In this document: positions 42,751 to 56,237 of the stretch, piece after piece
How the letters are laid out: each line of letters opens with the position of its first letter
Numbering within the stretch: the first letter of the stretch is position 1
Position numbers and translations under genes: made by a program
The notes under the pieces: generated by a model
Databases searched by the model: none
What the model saw: only the letters and a program-made list of their open reading frames with translations
Told to the model about the DNA's origin: nothing
From: Hirsutella rhossiliensis
Taxonomy: Eukaryota; Ascomycota; Sordariomycetes; Hypocreales; Ophiocordycipitaceae
Direction: 5' to 3'
DNA: 64,000 bases
Assembly: GCF_020360975.1 (NCBI RefSeq)
Contig: NW_025408668.1
Location: 2,542,001 to 2,606,000 of the forward strand

Positions 42751-44867
42751 TAATACCTTCCCTTTAGTATAGCGCGGCGTTACCTTATTAATAGCTTTTA
42801 TATAATTAGGCCTTAAGCTCCTTATACCGCTAGCTCTACCTTACCCTTTCTTATTAATTATACTAGCCTTACTAGCCCTATTATCCCTATGCCTATTAAC
42901 CTAGGTAGCCGGAACCTAGATCTATACTTATTAGCTAGCCGGCCGTTTAAATAAGGGCGTAACTTATTATATATACCTTTAAGCGGCTAGTAGCTAGCCT
43001 AGACCTATATAAGCCTTAGGTTACCTATCCCCTTAGCCTTAAGTAGCCTCCTTTACTAAGGGGTATATAAGGTAGTATCCCTTTTTTCTTCTTTCCTTTC
43101 TTTCTTTTTCTTCTTTAACTATAGTAATAATAGTAATAAGTAAGTTTTACTTTACTTAAGGCGTTAGTTTATTCCTAGCTATATATACTACCTTATTAAT
43201 AAGTACTTATAAGAATAGCTATAATAATAATAGTAATAATAGTAGTAATAATAACTTTAATTAATAAGTCCTTTATCTTATAAAGTAAAAGGCCGCGTTC
43301 TACTATATTAACTTTTATAATAGATATATTTACTTCCCTTTCTTCTTTTTCTTCTTTCTTAGAGTATATAAAGTCGTTTATTAACGCTATACTAAGCGCG
43401 GCCGACGATAACTCTACTACTACCGCCGCTCTTACCTACGCCCTTACGACCGCGCCTACCGCCGCTACCTCTACCTCCGCTACGCTAGCCGCTCTTATAT
43501 TACCTTTTAAGGTAATAACGCTATCCTTACTACCGCCTATAACGCTTAGCCTTTCTACCCCTACCTTTACTTTTATTACCCTTATAAGTTTACTACCTAG
43601 TAAGTATAATAGCTATTTTCCGCTAACTTCTTAAAGTATAAGCGCTAAGTATAAGCCGGAGCCGCTTACGCGGCCCCCTATATATAGTATATATTATAAG
43701 AGCTTCTTTACGCTAACTAAGTTAAGCGCCGCCGCGGCGGTAGTTATTACTAGTATATATATACTAGCCGCGCTTATAAGGCAGCGCCTCCTATCTTATT
43801 TACTATAGCGTTAGCTTAAAAGGCTAGTATATATAAGTAAGTATAAGGGGCTACTAAAAAGCGCCTTACCGCTACTATAGCCGCTTACTATAATCTCTAC
43901 GCCCTTAAGCGCTAGGGCCTTATCCTTAAGTAAGTTCCTCTCTTCTTACTCTTTTACTTCTACTATTATTATACCTAAAATATTATTATATCTTCTTAGC
44001 TAACTTTTTAAAACTAAGCCTAAAATATAAAAAAGGTATATATATAGAACTATCGTAAATAGCGTATTACGCCCCCCTAAGTATAGCCTTATATAGCTAT
44101 TAGCGGGTATATAATATACTACTAAAGATTATAAATTAAGCGAGGTTCTCTTTTATATAGGAAGAAAACTCTTCCCTACCCTTACTAACTAAGGGTATAT
44201 ACCCCCTACTAATAGGACCTAGCCCGGACCTAACCTAGGACCCCGGCTTAGACCTAAGGAGGGCCCCTTTAACTTTAACCCCCCCCCCCCCTTAACCTAA
44301 GAGCTAAAATAAGCACCCTAGAAGCTAGGGCCTACTTAAAAGAAGCTCTAAAAGGCTAACGCCTTTTAAAGACCCTAGAAGAAAGGCCTAGGACCCGAGA
44401 CTAAGACCTAGAGGATATTAAGATAGAAGATAATACTTAGCTTATACTAAAGACTAGCCTCTTTAGGCCTAGCCTAGCCCTACCTTAAGCTAGCTACTTC
44501 TAGCCTAACTAGCCCTTAAAGTAAGTAAAGGGGTAAAAGAGAGCTACCCTTAGTAGCCCTATTAGCCCTATACTTATCTAACCTATATTTTAATACTTAT
44601 AGTAAACCTAGCCCTAGCCCTAGCACTCTTTCCCTAGGGACTAGGCCTAGGGCTTCCTTTAGTAGGCCCTCTAAGCCCTTAAGGAAGCTTAAAAAATCGA
44701 ACCCTTTTATAAGACCCTTATAGAAGGGCTCGAAAAGGCAGCTATAAGGACCCTAGACCGCTAACAGCCCCCGTAATAGCCCCTATACTAGCCTAAGGCC
44801 GCCTAGTAGCTTAAGGCTACCTAAGGAAACCTTAAAGCGAGCTTATAGGCTAAGGTTACTATAAAGA

Positions 44868-44952
44868 AAGCGCCTAAGGCCCTAGCTAAGGCCCTAGCTA
44901 AGGCTCCGGCTAAGGCCCTAGCTAAGGCCCTAACTAAGGCCCTAGCTAAGAG
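44868..44952 (+). repeat. 12-bp tandem repeat encoding Lys-Ala units in LINE ORF1
   Basis: About seven imperfect units of gccctagctaag, reading AlaLeuAlaLys or AlaProAlaLys. A basic, flexible stretch of this kind suits RNA binding by ORF1. Confidence 0.75.
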
Positions 44953-45316
44953 GAACGTAAAAGAAGACTTTTAACTTATCTTAAAGCTAAAAAAGGGATC
45001 GCTAACGCTAACTATTAGCCCTATTACTCTTTATAACGAGCTTAATAAGGCTATAAGGGAACTAGCTAGACTAAGCTAGTAGCCCGGAGCGTCCCTAACC
45101 TCTTAAAGACCCCTATCCTTAATATCTTTACTATAAAAGCTAAAACCTTTAGCGGGATCGATATCCTAAGGCAGCCTAGGTAGCTAAGCACCTTAGGCCT
45201 AACGTAGAAAGTAAGATCTATTATCTTCGTAGTCCCTTTAAAGGCTATAAGGGCCGAATACTAGAAAAAAGGCCTTTATATAGTAGGTCTATAGATTTAA
45301 GTTATATAAGGAACGG

Positions 45317-45887
45317 TGTTCCTACTATAAATAAAGCAGCTATAATATACTCTCCCGATTATATAAGCTAATAAGTAGTATATTAATTATAGATAAAATC
45401 CTATCCTATAGAGCAAGAATCGCTCGTTATTTTATATGTTATTATGCATTAAACGGGTTGCCGGTTATCGTACAATCGGGAATCGAAGGAATAGAGCTAG
45501 CTTAGAATGCTAGCTAAGACCTCTTAAGACCTCTTAAGAACACCGGCACGACCAACCTCCTTTAAACACAAATATTAATAGAACTAAGACACTTCTAGAT
45601 ACACTCGAGGTATCACGGAATTCCTTAGTCTTAGGGCTATACGGCAGTCTAAATCTAGTCCCGAAAGGTTCTTCCGTTTAGCTATAATTGTCTATATAAG
45701 ACAGCATGTCCGCTAGTAGATAGAGAGTAAATCATTAACTTTAACACCTCTTCTATATACTAATATACTACTAATAAATTCTATTGAAAATCCTACTTTA
45801 TACTCCTTCTTCCCCTCTATTACGTAGTCTTATATAATTCCTTAATTTCCTAAAATTCCGCTTTTGCTTATATACCTTAAGAGGTTA
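45317..45887 (+). repeat. copia 5' LTR
   Basis: About 571 bp; keeps many CA/TG sites (for example near 45445, 45570 and 45700) that are TA in the 3' LTR. The last bases overlap the primer site, so the end is uncertain by about 7 nt. Confidence 0.88.
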
Positions 45888-46045
45888 TAAGCCCGGCTTA
45901 CTCCTTTTAAGCCGGGAAATTAACTTATACCTTTGAAATTCCTTGTCGAAATACCCGATTAAAATTCCTTTCGAAAATCCCCCTAACGACTTCTTTTACC
46001 TTCCTACGCTCTTAAACTCCCGTCTAGACTTCTCGATCCCTACGA

Positions 46046-46800
46046 ATAAAATAATACTAAATTTATATAAAATAGGTAGATAGAAAGAATATAAATTCTC
46101 TAGACTTAAGGGAAATTTAAATTATACTCTTTAGACTATAGGGATAAGAGCTATCCTTACTAAGGAAAAGCTTATCGCTACCTTAGAGTAAGAAAATTAT
46201 ATAAAGACTATAGAAGCTTTATCTTAGATTTTTCTTTAAGTCGAAGATAGCCCTTTAATATAAATTAAGCATTTAATAAATGCTAAAGCTACTTAGGATA
46301 AGCTTATAAAGCTATATAATCCGTCGAATTTCTCGTCGAATTATTTGCTTATAAAGCAGCTCTTTAATCTTAGTCCCTTAGGCTTTAATTTAGAGAAATA
46401 CCTTTATAAGGTAAAGGAAATCTATAAGGATTTAAAATCCTATAATATAGAAATTCTAGAAGTTATCCTTATAGCATAGATTCTTAATTGCCTTAATAAG
46501 GAATTTAGAAGCTATATTATAAATATTACGTAGAGCCTTAGGCATAATTCTATGGCGTTTACCCTTAAATCCCTAATAGCTAGTCTTTTAGACGAAGCTA
46601 GAAGAATAGAGGATATAGATAAATCTTCGGAGAAAGCCTTCTTAATATAAAGGAAGCCTTAGAAATCCTATAGAAATTCTATAGATACTCCTTATTATAA
46701 GGAATATAAAAAGACTAGGGCATTTTATAGTAAATTGCTATAAATTATACCTAAATAAGGCTCCTGCTTATTAGGTTTTAAATAGAGGAAAAAGGGATAA
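46046..46800 (+). pseudogene. copia gag remnant
   Basis: The frame with codons starting at 46081 reads KLIKLYNPSNFSSNYLLIKQ, then LNCLNKEFRSYI and SLLDEARRIED, the UBN2-type copia Gag pattern. A knuckle-like stretch follows (EYKKTRAFYSKLL, Cys/Gly/His partly lost). Pol is in the next frame, +1 relative to Gag, with the switch between about 46770 and 46810; this may be programmed or a mutation. Confidence 0.75.
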
Positions 46801-46809
46801 TGGGACTTA

Positions 46810-49800
46810 AATTTCTAAGAAGAGAAAATCTTCTTCTTTATCTTCTTCTTCTAGGAAGAAATCCCCTTCTAATAGTATTTCTACTACTAATAAAAGAAGG
46901 AAGGCTCGAATTATAAAGCTAGAGTCCGATTCGGATAATAGTAATAAGGTCTTAAATATAGCTTCGTAAGAAAATATAGACCTAGATATCGACCTTATAG
47001 ACCTTTCTAGGGCTCCGACCCCTATATAAACGTCTAAGGATTTAGAGGTAATTTTAACCTCTATAAATACCCCTATAGTAGAAGCTAATAAAGACTCTCT
47101 TTTAGGACCTTTAAAAGCCTCGATTCCTAGAATAAAGGAATTAGTTTTAAAGGTAAGAGAAGGAGGATTTCCTAGTTATAAGAATAAAAGGATCTTTAAT
47201 TTTATTTATAATACCGGAGCTACTAGGCATATAGTATCGAATAAGAATTTCCTTATTAACTATAAAGAAATTAAGTCTAAAGTTTACTAGGGAAAAGCTT
47301 CCTTTATATTAGTAAAAGGAAAGAGGGACTTAGTTTTTAAGTTCCTATATAGTAGTAAAAGGTATATCCTTTAAGACTGCTTTTATATACCTAAATTAAG
47401 GGTAAATATACTATCCTAATCTTATTTTAATAATACCTATGCCTTAATAGGAGGAAATAAAGTCCTTTTATTAGATAATAAGGCTAAGGTCCTTACTAAA
47501 GGATTTCTTAGAAATAAATTATATTATATACCTATAGAACCTTTATTAGAAAGCTAATTAATCCTTATTACGTCTTTAAAGGCAAAGGATATAGATTTTT
47601 ATACTTAGTACTTATACTTAGGGCATATAAATAGTAGGGCTATTTTAGAAATATTAAAAAGATATAATAAGGATATAAAAATGCCTCTAAAAGAGGAAAA
47701 TAAAATAAGATAATGCGAAATATATATTAGAGCTAAAGCAACGAATAAGGTTAATAAATAACCTTTATATAAGTCTTATACCTATTTAGAAAAAATAGTA
47801 TTAGATATTTAGGGGCTAATTAAAGTACCTACTTATAATAAATATTACTATTATATTTCTTTCCTAAACGTAGGAACCTAATATCTAGAAATATACCTTC
47901 TTTAAAAAAAGGGGGAAGCTCTAGATAGGTTCCTAGAATTTAAAAATAAGGTAGAAAATAACCCTAAAAATACTAGGATTAGAGAAGCATTTTCTAATAA
48001 TGCTAAACAATTTATATATAAAATAAAGCTCTACTACGAAAAAGAAGGAATTACCTTTAATTCTAGTCCTCCTAGGACGCCGGAATCTAACGGTAGAATA
48101 AAAAGAATAAATCGTACTATATTAGAAAAAGTACGAGCTCTTTTATTTACTACTAAGCTTCCTAAATATCTTTAGGGAGAAGCTGTTTTAATAGCTACCT
48201 ATTTATATAATAGATCACCGTATTCTATAATAGGATTTAAAAGTCCTATAGAAAAGAGGGATAATATAATACTACCCTTCGAGACCTTAAATAAAATTAA
48301 GACCTTTAGAAGCCTTATATATTATAAGAATAAAGACCTTAAAGATAAGCTAGATAATAGAGCTTTTAAGGGAATAATAGTAAGCTATTTAGAAAATATA
48401 TATAAAATCTAGGATTTTTCTAAGAGAAAGATTACTATCTCTAGAGATATTACTATACTAGAAAAGAAATTTATAAAAAATCTAGAAATTTCTAGTAGTA
48501 ATAATACCTTCGATTTTAATTCTATTTTAAATAAAGATAAGCTAGAAAGCTATATCCCTATAGAGGAAGCTACTAAAGAACCTAGAGATAAAAGTCCCTC
48601 GCCCTTTATAGAAGAAGAGTCTCTAAATAACGATCCTATTCCTACTACTAGTAAAATAGTAGTAGAATTACCTAAGAAGCTAGAAGGGTTCGATTCTAAC
48701 TATATCGAATACCCTAACGTTAATTTATTTCTAAACTATAATTTTATAGAGTTAATTCTAGCTAGTATAGAAAATTAGGATCTAAAAATTCTAAAGACCT
48801 ATAAATAGGCAATAAATAGCCCCGAAGTAGCATTTTAGAAAGAAGCTATAATTAAGGAAATTATCTAGCTAATTAAATATAAAACTTAGGAATTTTCCTA
48901 CCTCCTTAGGGATAGGGAGGCTATAGGAGGCCGCTAGGTCTATACTATTAAGAAGGATAGTTAAAATAATATAATAAAATATAAAGCCCGTTTCGTAATA
49001 TAAGGATTTAAGTAGATCTATAGCTTAGATTTCCTAGATACCTTCTCGACTATAGCTAGACCCGAATCTATTAGAATTCTACTTATTTTAGCTATTATCT
49101 ACGAATTCGAAGCTTTATAAATAGATATAATAAATACCTTCGTATATACCGATATAGATAGTAAAGTATATATCGATCTTCCTATAGGCTACGAAGAATA
49201 CGCTATTAAAGAATATTATTTAAAATATAGATTAGCTTATAGAGCTAAAGGAATTAAATTAACTAAATTCCTAGACCTATATAAAACCGGTTTAATTAAA
49301 GCAAAGCTAAAGAAAGCATTATATAGCCTAAAATAAAGTCCTAAGCTCTAGTATAATTATTTAAAAATTATACTAAATAAACTCGGATTTCTTCCTCTTT
49401 TAATAGATAAAGGAGTATTTATAAATAAGGACTATAGTATAGCCTTAGCAATTTACGTTAACGACTTTCTTATAGTAAGGCCCTCTAAATCTATAATAAA
49501 AGAAGGATTATTTAAAGAATTATCTAAATTTCTAGATTTTACTATCTTAAGAGATATAAAAGACTTCTTAGGTCTAAATATTATAATAAACCGAGAAAAT
49601 AAAGAGCTATATATATCCTAAGAAAATTATACCTTAAATAAATTAAAGGAGTTTAATAAAGAAGGTTTAGGAACTTTAAATTTACCCGCTATAGTAGGCT
49701 TTAAGCTTATAAAAGCAAAGGAATTACCTTCTAAGGAAGATATATTATAATTTTAGAAAGAAATAGGATATCTATTATACTTAGCCTTATTTACTAAGCT

Positions 49801-50431
49801 AGATATTTTATATTCTATAATTTCCTATGCTAGATTCGCGGCTAAGCCTAACTAGACGTATTTTAAGGCTTTAAATATAATTTAGAAATATTTAAATAAA
49901 TTCCCTAGCCTAAAGATTAAATATAATTGCAATATCCCTTTTACCTATCTATATATAAAGGGTTTTACCGACTCTAGCTAAGCGTCGGATTTAACGGACG
50001 GAAAATCCTTTTCTAGTTACTATTTTTATATATATAATAATATAATAAGCTAGGCTTGCTCTAAGTAGAAAGCTATTGCCCTTTCTACTTATAAAGTAAA
50101 GTATAGTAGCCTTAAGGAGGTAAATAAAGAAGCTGTTTATTTAAATATGCTTTTTAAATATATTACTAAGGATCTATTTATTAAGATTCCTAATACTATA
50201 CCTCTTATTTTAACGGATAATACTACTACTATTAAATTAGTAGAAAATCCGGAATTTTATAAAAGGTCTAGGTATATAAGATTAGCTTATTACTATACTA
50301 GAACTAGTATAAGAGAAGGGGAAATTAGAGTTTTTTATATTAAATTAGAAGATAATATAGCTAATATTTTTATAAAGGAATTAAGACCTAGATTACTTTA
50401 TAAATTTAAAGACGGTCTATCCTTAATATAA
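46810..50431 (+). pseudogene. copia pol remnant (protease, integrase, RT, RNase H)
   Basis: A single frame. Protease FIYNTGATRHI near 47200 has Asn at the catalytic Asp. Integrase follows: LGHINSRAI near 47620, the core around 47800-48130 (NNAKQFIYK, PESNGRIKRINR). RT spans 48900-49600 with YVND at 49454-49465 (family YVDD). RNase H is near 49970-50430, and the last 94 codons (50147-50431) are uninterrupted. Stops are TAG/TAA at Trp or Gln positions. Confidence 0.88.
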
Positions 50432-50816
50432 GTTCCTAAGTAATTAAAAGGGGTTTTTAGATATTTCTTATGCTTTCTATATCTTTCCCCTACTAGGTTT
50501 TTCCTTTTTAGGTTTCCTAGAGAAATATTTACTAGGTTTTTATCTATTAAGATTTTCCTAGTAATAATAGGGTTTACCTTATATAAGGTTATCCTATAAA
50601 TAATTATTATAACTATAGATTTTTCCTACTATAGGTTTTTCTATTAGTATATACCTAAGGAATTTTTTTTCCTAAGAAAGAATAGGTTTTTATATATCCT
50701 ATTAAGGTATAAAAATAGTTTTCCTAAATTAGGTTTTTACCCTATATATATACTACTATAAATAAATTAGTAAAGAGTATATAAATCTACTCTTTAAGGG
50801 AGGCTAGAAGGAAAGG

Positions 50817-51388
50817 TGTTTTCCTACTATAAATAAAGCAGCTATAATATACTCTCCCGATTATATAAGCTAATAAGTAGTATATTAATTATAAACAGAA
50901 TCCTATCTTATAGAGTAAGAATCGCTCGTTATTTTATATGTTATTATATATTAAACGGGTTACCGGTTATCGTATAATCGGGAATCGAAGGAATAGAGCT
51001 AGCTTAGAATACTAGCTAAGACCTCTTAAGACCTCTTAAGAACACCGGTATAACTAACCTCCTTTAAACACGAATATTAATAGAACTAAGACACTTCTAG
51101 ATATACTCGAGGTATTACGGAATTCCTTAGTCTTAGGGCTATACGGCAGCTATATCTAGTCCTAAAAGGTTCTTCCGTTTAGCTATAATTATCTATATAA
51201 GACAGTATGTCCGCTAGTAGATAGAGAGTAAATTATTAACTTTAATACCTCTTCTATATACTAATATACTACTAATAAATTCTATTAAAAATCCTACCTT
51301 ATACTCCTTCTTTCCCTCTATTATATAGTCCTACGTAATTCCTTAATTTCCTAAAATTCCGCTTTTACCTTTATACCTTAAGAAGTTA
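50817..51388 (+). repeat. copia 3' LTR
   Basis: About 572 bp; most differences from the 5' LTR are C-to-T or G-to-A within CA/TG. Confidence 0.88.
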
Positions 51389-51949
51389 AGGCTTATAAGG
51401 AATATACTATATATATATAGTACTATAGGTACCTTTCCTTTAGCTATAACCCCTAGACCTACTAGTAGCTTATTAGGTATACCTTTTACCTAGAAAAGCA
51501 CCTAACTAAGGACTATAACTACCCTAGCTATAAGGCTAGCTAAGGCTACTCTTACTTTAAGGTCTAATACTATAGCTAAAAGGGAGAGCACCTTATAACT
51601 AATAAGATATAATATAGAGTCTATAAGGGAATAACTAATACTTAATAGCCTTAGCCCCCTTATACTTATAGGGCCCCTAAGGCCTCTTAGGCCCCCTAGG
51701 CCTAACTATAACCTTATTAGTATTATATAGTATAATACTAATAAGTAGGAAATAACTAACCTATCGATCTTAGAGTAAGCCCTAGAAATAAAAGTAGACC
51801 TTATCTTATTATAAGAGCCCTACCTTTATAAGATCGATAATAGCTATATCCCTATATAGTATCCGGCTAATAATATTATAACCCCTATCCCTTTTACTAA
51901 CTTTCCTAAGCTCGCTAAGAAGCCTAGGGTTATAGCTTATAAAAGAAAG

Positions 51950-54900
51950 GAAGCTCGAATAAAAGCTAGTCCTAGCTTTAACCTCTTTTATAACCTTAAT
52001 ATATAAGCTATAAGGGTAGAAGGCACTAAGCTATTTACCCTTATTAACCTATATAATAAAAAAGAGGTTAAAGGGGCCTTAGCTAGCTAAGGCTAGTAAG
52101 GGCCCCTTACGATAAAAAGGTTACTATTAATAGCCTAACCCCTATAATAGCCCTTCCTACTAGTAGGGGACTTTAACCTATACTACCCTTATTAAAACCT
52201 TTTTATAAAACCTTTTAAGGCCTATAAGGTAGAAGCCCTTATTAGCTAGCTTAACTACTATAAAGCTACCTTATTAATAGACCTTAAGGTAGCTATAAAA
52301 GGTACCTATTAAAAGAAAGGCTTAAAAGGGGCCTTAGTTATAGACCTTACTTTTTATAGCCCTTTTAAGGAGCTAACCTAGGCTAACTTCCGCTTCTTAG
52401 AGGCTATAAGCTTAGACTATAAGCCTATAGCCTTTAAAGCTAGCTTAAGGGGCCTTAATAGGCCCTTACTAGCTAGACCTACTACCTATAACTATAGGAA
52501 AGTAAACTAAAAGGCCTTTTTAAAATACTTAGCTAAGAAGGAATAGGACTTCCTTATAGCTATAAAGAGGGCTATAAAAAGAAATAACTTAAAAGGGATA
52601 GCTTCCCTTTTAATAAGAACCTTTATAAAGGCCTTAAATATAGTAATACCGAAAAAGAGGCCCTATAAGGAATTAAAGCCCTAGTAAACTAACGAGCTAA
52701 CCGTCCTTTAGAAAGCTCTAAGCTTAGCCTAATAGGCCTATATACTAGCCTAGGATAAGGAGAGCTAAAAGAGCTTTATAGAGGCCCGAAATAGCTTTAA
52801 GTATACTATTAAGGCTACTAAGAAGTAATACTAAGAGAGCTTCTTAATAAAAGTAGTAAGAAAGGATATCTTTACGGCCTTTTCTTATACTAAGGCTAAA
52901 GCTAACCCTACCCTTCTTAGTATCTTTTATATAAAAGAAGGGATAAAGGTAAAAGCTAATACCTTTATAGAAAAGTTCGAGGCTTTCTTAATAACCCTTT
53001 TTTTAATCCTAGACCCTAGCCCTAGTACCCCTCTTAGCCCCCCTTAGAGCCTAGAAAAAGAAGAGCCTCCGGGCTATATAGGTAGTAAGGGTATAGTAAA
53101 GTAAGACTAGCTAGAGCTTAAGGACCCTAAGATTAAGAGGGCTATTTTTAGCTCTTTTAATAAGAAAGCCCTTAGCCCGGACTCCCTTAGCTTCCTCCCT
53201 ATTTAATACGCCTATAAGGCTATCCCTATAGTCTTTAATAGGGCCTATAAACCCCTATTTAAGTAAGGATACTACCTTAAGGCATAGAAAGAAGCTATAA
53301 GAATTATACTTCCTAAGTAAAATAAGCTAGACTATACTATCCCTAAAGCTTATAAGGTTATAAGTCTACTTAACTACTTAGGTAAGGTCCTTAAAAAGCT
53401 ATATACTACCTAGCTAAGCTATCTAGCTAATATAGCTAGGCTTTTAAACCCTATATAGCTAAGGGGACGAAAATAGTAGTTAGCTATAAATACGGCCTTC
53501 CTCCTTCTATACTATATCTAAAAGAAGCAGGAATCTAATAAGAAGGCTATTACTAGTACCCTCTTATTAAATATAAAGGGCGCCTTTAACTTTATATTAA
53601 AGGAATAGCTTATAAAGGTCTTAAGGGACTTAAACCTCCTTAAGGCCTTTATAAGCTAGGTAGACTACTTCCTTACTAAAAGGAAGATCTAACTAGCCTT
53701 TAAGGGGTAGGTCTAGCCCCTTATAAACCTAGTAATAAAGGTACTTTAAGGGTCTCTTATTAGCCCTATTTTATTCCTCTTATATATAAGGGGGATACTA
53801 GCGACTAAGAGGTACTAGATATCCTATATAAATAACTTTAGTATCTTTATAACGTCGACCTTAGCTAAGAAGAATGTCTAGTAGCTAGAAGCTATAGCTA
53901 CTAACTTATTTAAATAAGCTAAGGAGTAAGGGGTCTATTTTAACCCCTCTAAGATAAAGCTTATTTACTTTAGTAGGTAAAAGCAGCTTATTTTAAAGGG
54001 TATAATAATAAGAGGCCTATTTTTTAAAGCGAAGCCCTTAGTATAGTAGCTAGGAGTCTTCTTTAACTTTAAGCTACTATTTAAAAAATATATTAAGAAG
54101 AAGGTAGCTTTTATATAAGCTACCTTTAAAAGACTATCCCGCTTAGTCTTTATATAAAGAAGCTTATCTTTTAAAGCTTTTAAGTAAATCTATTAAGCCT
54201 ATATAACCTCTATAGTAAACTATAGGGCCTAGCTTTAGTATAAGGGGCCTAAGACCCTTAGGAGCCTTATAAAGCCCTTTTAAAGGCGTTAAAACTAAGA
54301 TCTTTTAAAGGTCTTAAGGGCCTTTAAAGGATCCCTTATTAAGGCCTTAGAAGCTAAAGCGGTACTACCGCTACTAAAGGTACGATTTAAAAGGGCATGC
54401 CTTTCTTATACCCTTTAGACCTTATACCTCTTACTTAGTTACCCTATAAAGTAAGCGTACTACCTAGCTATATAAGATAACCTCGCTAACTTAGGCTTTA
54501 ACCTAGGAGCCTTAAGCTATATTAAGCCCTATATATAGCTCTTTTACCTTCTTAAAGGCCTAGTAGCTATTATTAGACCTAATTATAACTTAAAAAGAAG
54601 GAAAGCTAGCTAAGAGCCCTTATAGGCCCTAGAGCCTAAGGCCTTTATTATAATAATAAAGGCCCTTAAGCCCTTAGCTAAGAAGCAGTACTAATACTTT
54701 TTAGCTAGCCTAGCTAGCTTAGAAGACTTCGGACTATAGCCCTTAGCCTTTTATACTAATAGCTATAAAAGGTACTTTAAAGGGTCCCTTATAAAGACTA
54801 ACGCTTACTCTTTCTATAAAATAGGCCTAGAAAATAAGCTTATTAAAGCATATTATAAGAACCTAGGACCCTCGATTAAAGTAGCTAACGTAGAGCTATT

Positions 54901-55250
54901 TATAATACTAAGGGTTTTAAAGGACCTAGCTAAGAGGCTTCTACCCTTAAGGCCTAGCCCCCTTAACCCCTTTATAAAAGCCTATATCTTTATAAATAGC
55001 TAAGCCGCTATAAAGAAGGTTATAAGCTTCTTAGACCTAGCTATATATATTAAAAAGCTCTTAACTAGCTTAGAAGCTTTTTATAATATATAGCTATACT
55101 AGTGCCCTAGCTACCTAAGGATCTTTAGTAATAAGCTAGCCGACTAGCTAGCTAAGAAAGGCTTAAAGGCCCTTACCTAAGGGACCCCTTTAGTTTTTAT
55201 TAGCTACTTATAAAGAAAGGTCTAGTAGGCTATTAAAGACTATTAAAAGG
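51950..55250 (+). pseudogene. LINE ORF2 remnant (endonuclease, reverse transcriptase, RNase H)
   Basis: The APE-type endonuclease motif GDFN is at 52166-52177. RT follows, with LLNIKGAFNFILKE (about 53570), LISPILFLLYI (53755) and the catalytic box YINN (53824-53835, family YIDD). A C-terminal RNase H-like part starts FYTNSYKRYFKGSL near 54750, with KLADWLAKKG-like sequence near 55130. Active-site Asp codons read Asn and Trp/Gln codons read stop. Confidence 0.83.
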
Positions 55251-56237
55251 GCCTCTAAGCTACTAAGGCAGCTAAAGGCCCTAAGGCTAAGGGCCTAAGT
55301 AAGTACTATATATTTATTTAAAAGACCCCCCGCTTAGCCCTTAGCCTAGAAAAGGACCTTATAAGGAGGCTTAAGCTAACCTTCTTAGCTTTTTACTAGC
55401 TCCTCTTTAAGGCTAGCTTCTTATTTTCCTTCTTAAAAAGGACTAATAAAATAGACTAAGACGATTACCGCTATAGCTAAGAAAGGTATATAGCTAGGCA
55501 CCTTATCTTAAGGTGCCCGAACTATAAGAGGGAAAGAGAGGTCCTTTACTAAACCTTTAAGAGATAAAAGAGGGCCCTTAGCCTACCTCTTCTCTATAGC
55601 TCTATAAAAGGAAGGGAAGCCCTTTTAACCTTCTTAGCTAAGATAGAGATAGGGATAGCTAAGTAGCTTAAAAAGGAGTAACCTAAGGGCCCTAGGGCCC
55701 TTAGGGGGGAAAAGCACCGTATAGGAAGAACTAAATTAACCTTTCCTTTATCTTTACCTTTATAGCTACCCTTTCCTTAATTAGTTATAAGCCCCTAGGC
55801 TCTATAGCTAGCTAGGACTACTAATAAGGGCCTAGGCCCTTATTAGCCTTACTATAGCCCTAAAGGCTATATATAAGTAATAATAATAAAAAAAAAACTT
55901 TTACTATTAACTCCTTTAGTACTAAGGATACTACCTTTATTACCTTATTTGCGGTTTACTTAGCTATACTTACCGCTACCCCCGCCGCTACTACTAGCCG
56001 CTTCCTTTTTACCTTTACTACCCTTAAAGCCGCCGCTACCGCTAACTAACTTATAGGCTTAAAGGGTCGCCTAAGCGCCTTAAAGAGCGCTACCGCTACT
56101 AATAAGGAGGAGAAGGAGGCTAATAAGGATAACGATAATAATAAGGGTAAGGATAAAAGTAAGGATTAAGAATAGGTCTAGGTAGTTTAAGGGCTTTACT
56201 TTAAATTAACGCTATTTTTATCTTTATTTATACTATT

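Larger units (their letters stand above)
45317..51388 (+). mobile_element. Ty1/copia retrotransposon, about 6.07 kb, nested in the LINE
   Basis: LTRs of about 570 bp start TGTT at 45317 and 50817 and end near 45887 and 51388. Just inside the first LTR, GGTTATAAGCCC fits a primer site complementary to the anticodon arm of initiator Met tRNA (one G-to-A change), as in Drosophila copia. A purine tract lies before the second LTR (50799-50816). Gag and pol follow the copia order protease-integrase-RT-RNase H. I could not settle the target duplication. It is less mutated than its neighbours. Confidence 0.92.
44340..51850 (+). pseudogene. LINE ORF1 remnant (nucleic-acid-binding), split by copia
   Basis: The first part, to 45316, has a Lys/Ala repeat (44868-44952) and then ITLYNELNKAIRELARLS, SGIDILRQPR and VRSIIFVVPLKAIRAEY, typical of Tad-type ORF1. 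It is cut by the copia element at 45317. After 51388 a stretch like the usual CCHC knuckle zone follows (HLTKDYNYPSYKAS, with Cys codons now Tyr). Interrupted by RIP-type stops. Confidence 0.7.
43969..55896 (+). mobile_element. Full-length Tad1-like LINE (~5.86 kb) interrupted by a copia element
   Basis: The ends are set by the split G1-c sequence: acttctactatta before the 5' end (to 43968) and acttttactatta after the A-rich tail (from 55897), a 13-bp target duplication with one transition. The tail is (TAA)n plus A10 (about 55878-55897). Removing the copia insert (45317-51388) leaves about 5.86 kb with ORF1, endonuclease, reverse transcriptase and RNase H regions. A run of 13 C lies at 44279-44291. 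All coding parts are damaged. Confidence 0.9.

Noticed and set aside
45317..45317. A clean 5-bp target duplication for the copia element
   Set aside because: The bases before 45317 and after 51388 do not match convincingly, and the LTR end overlaps the primer site.
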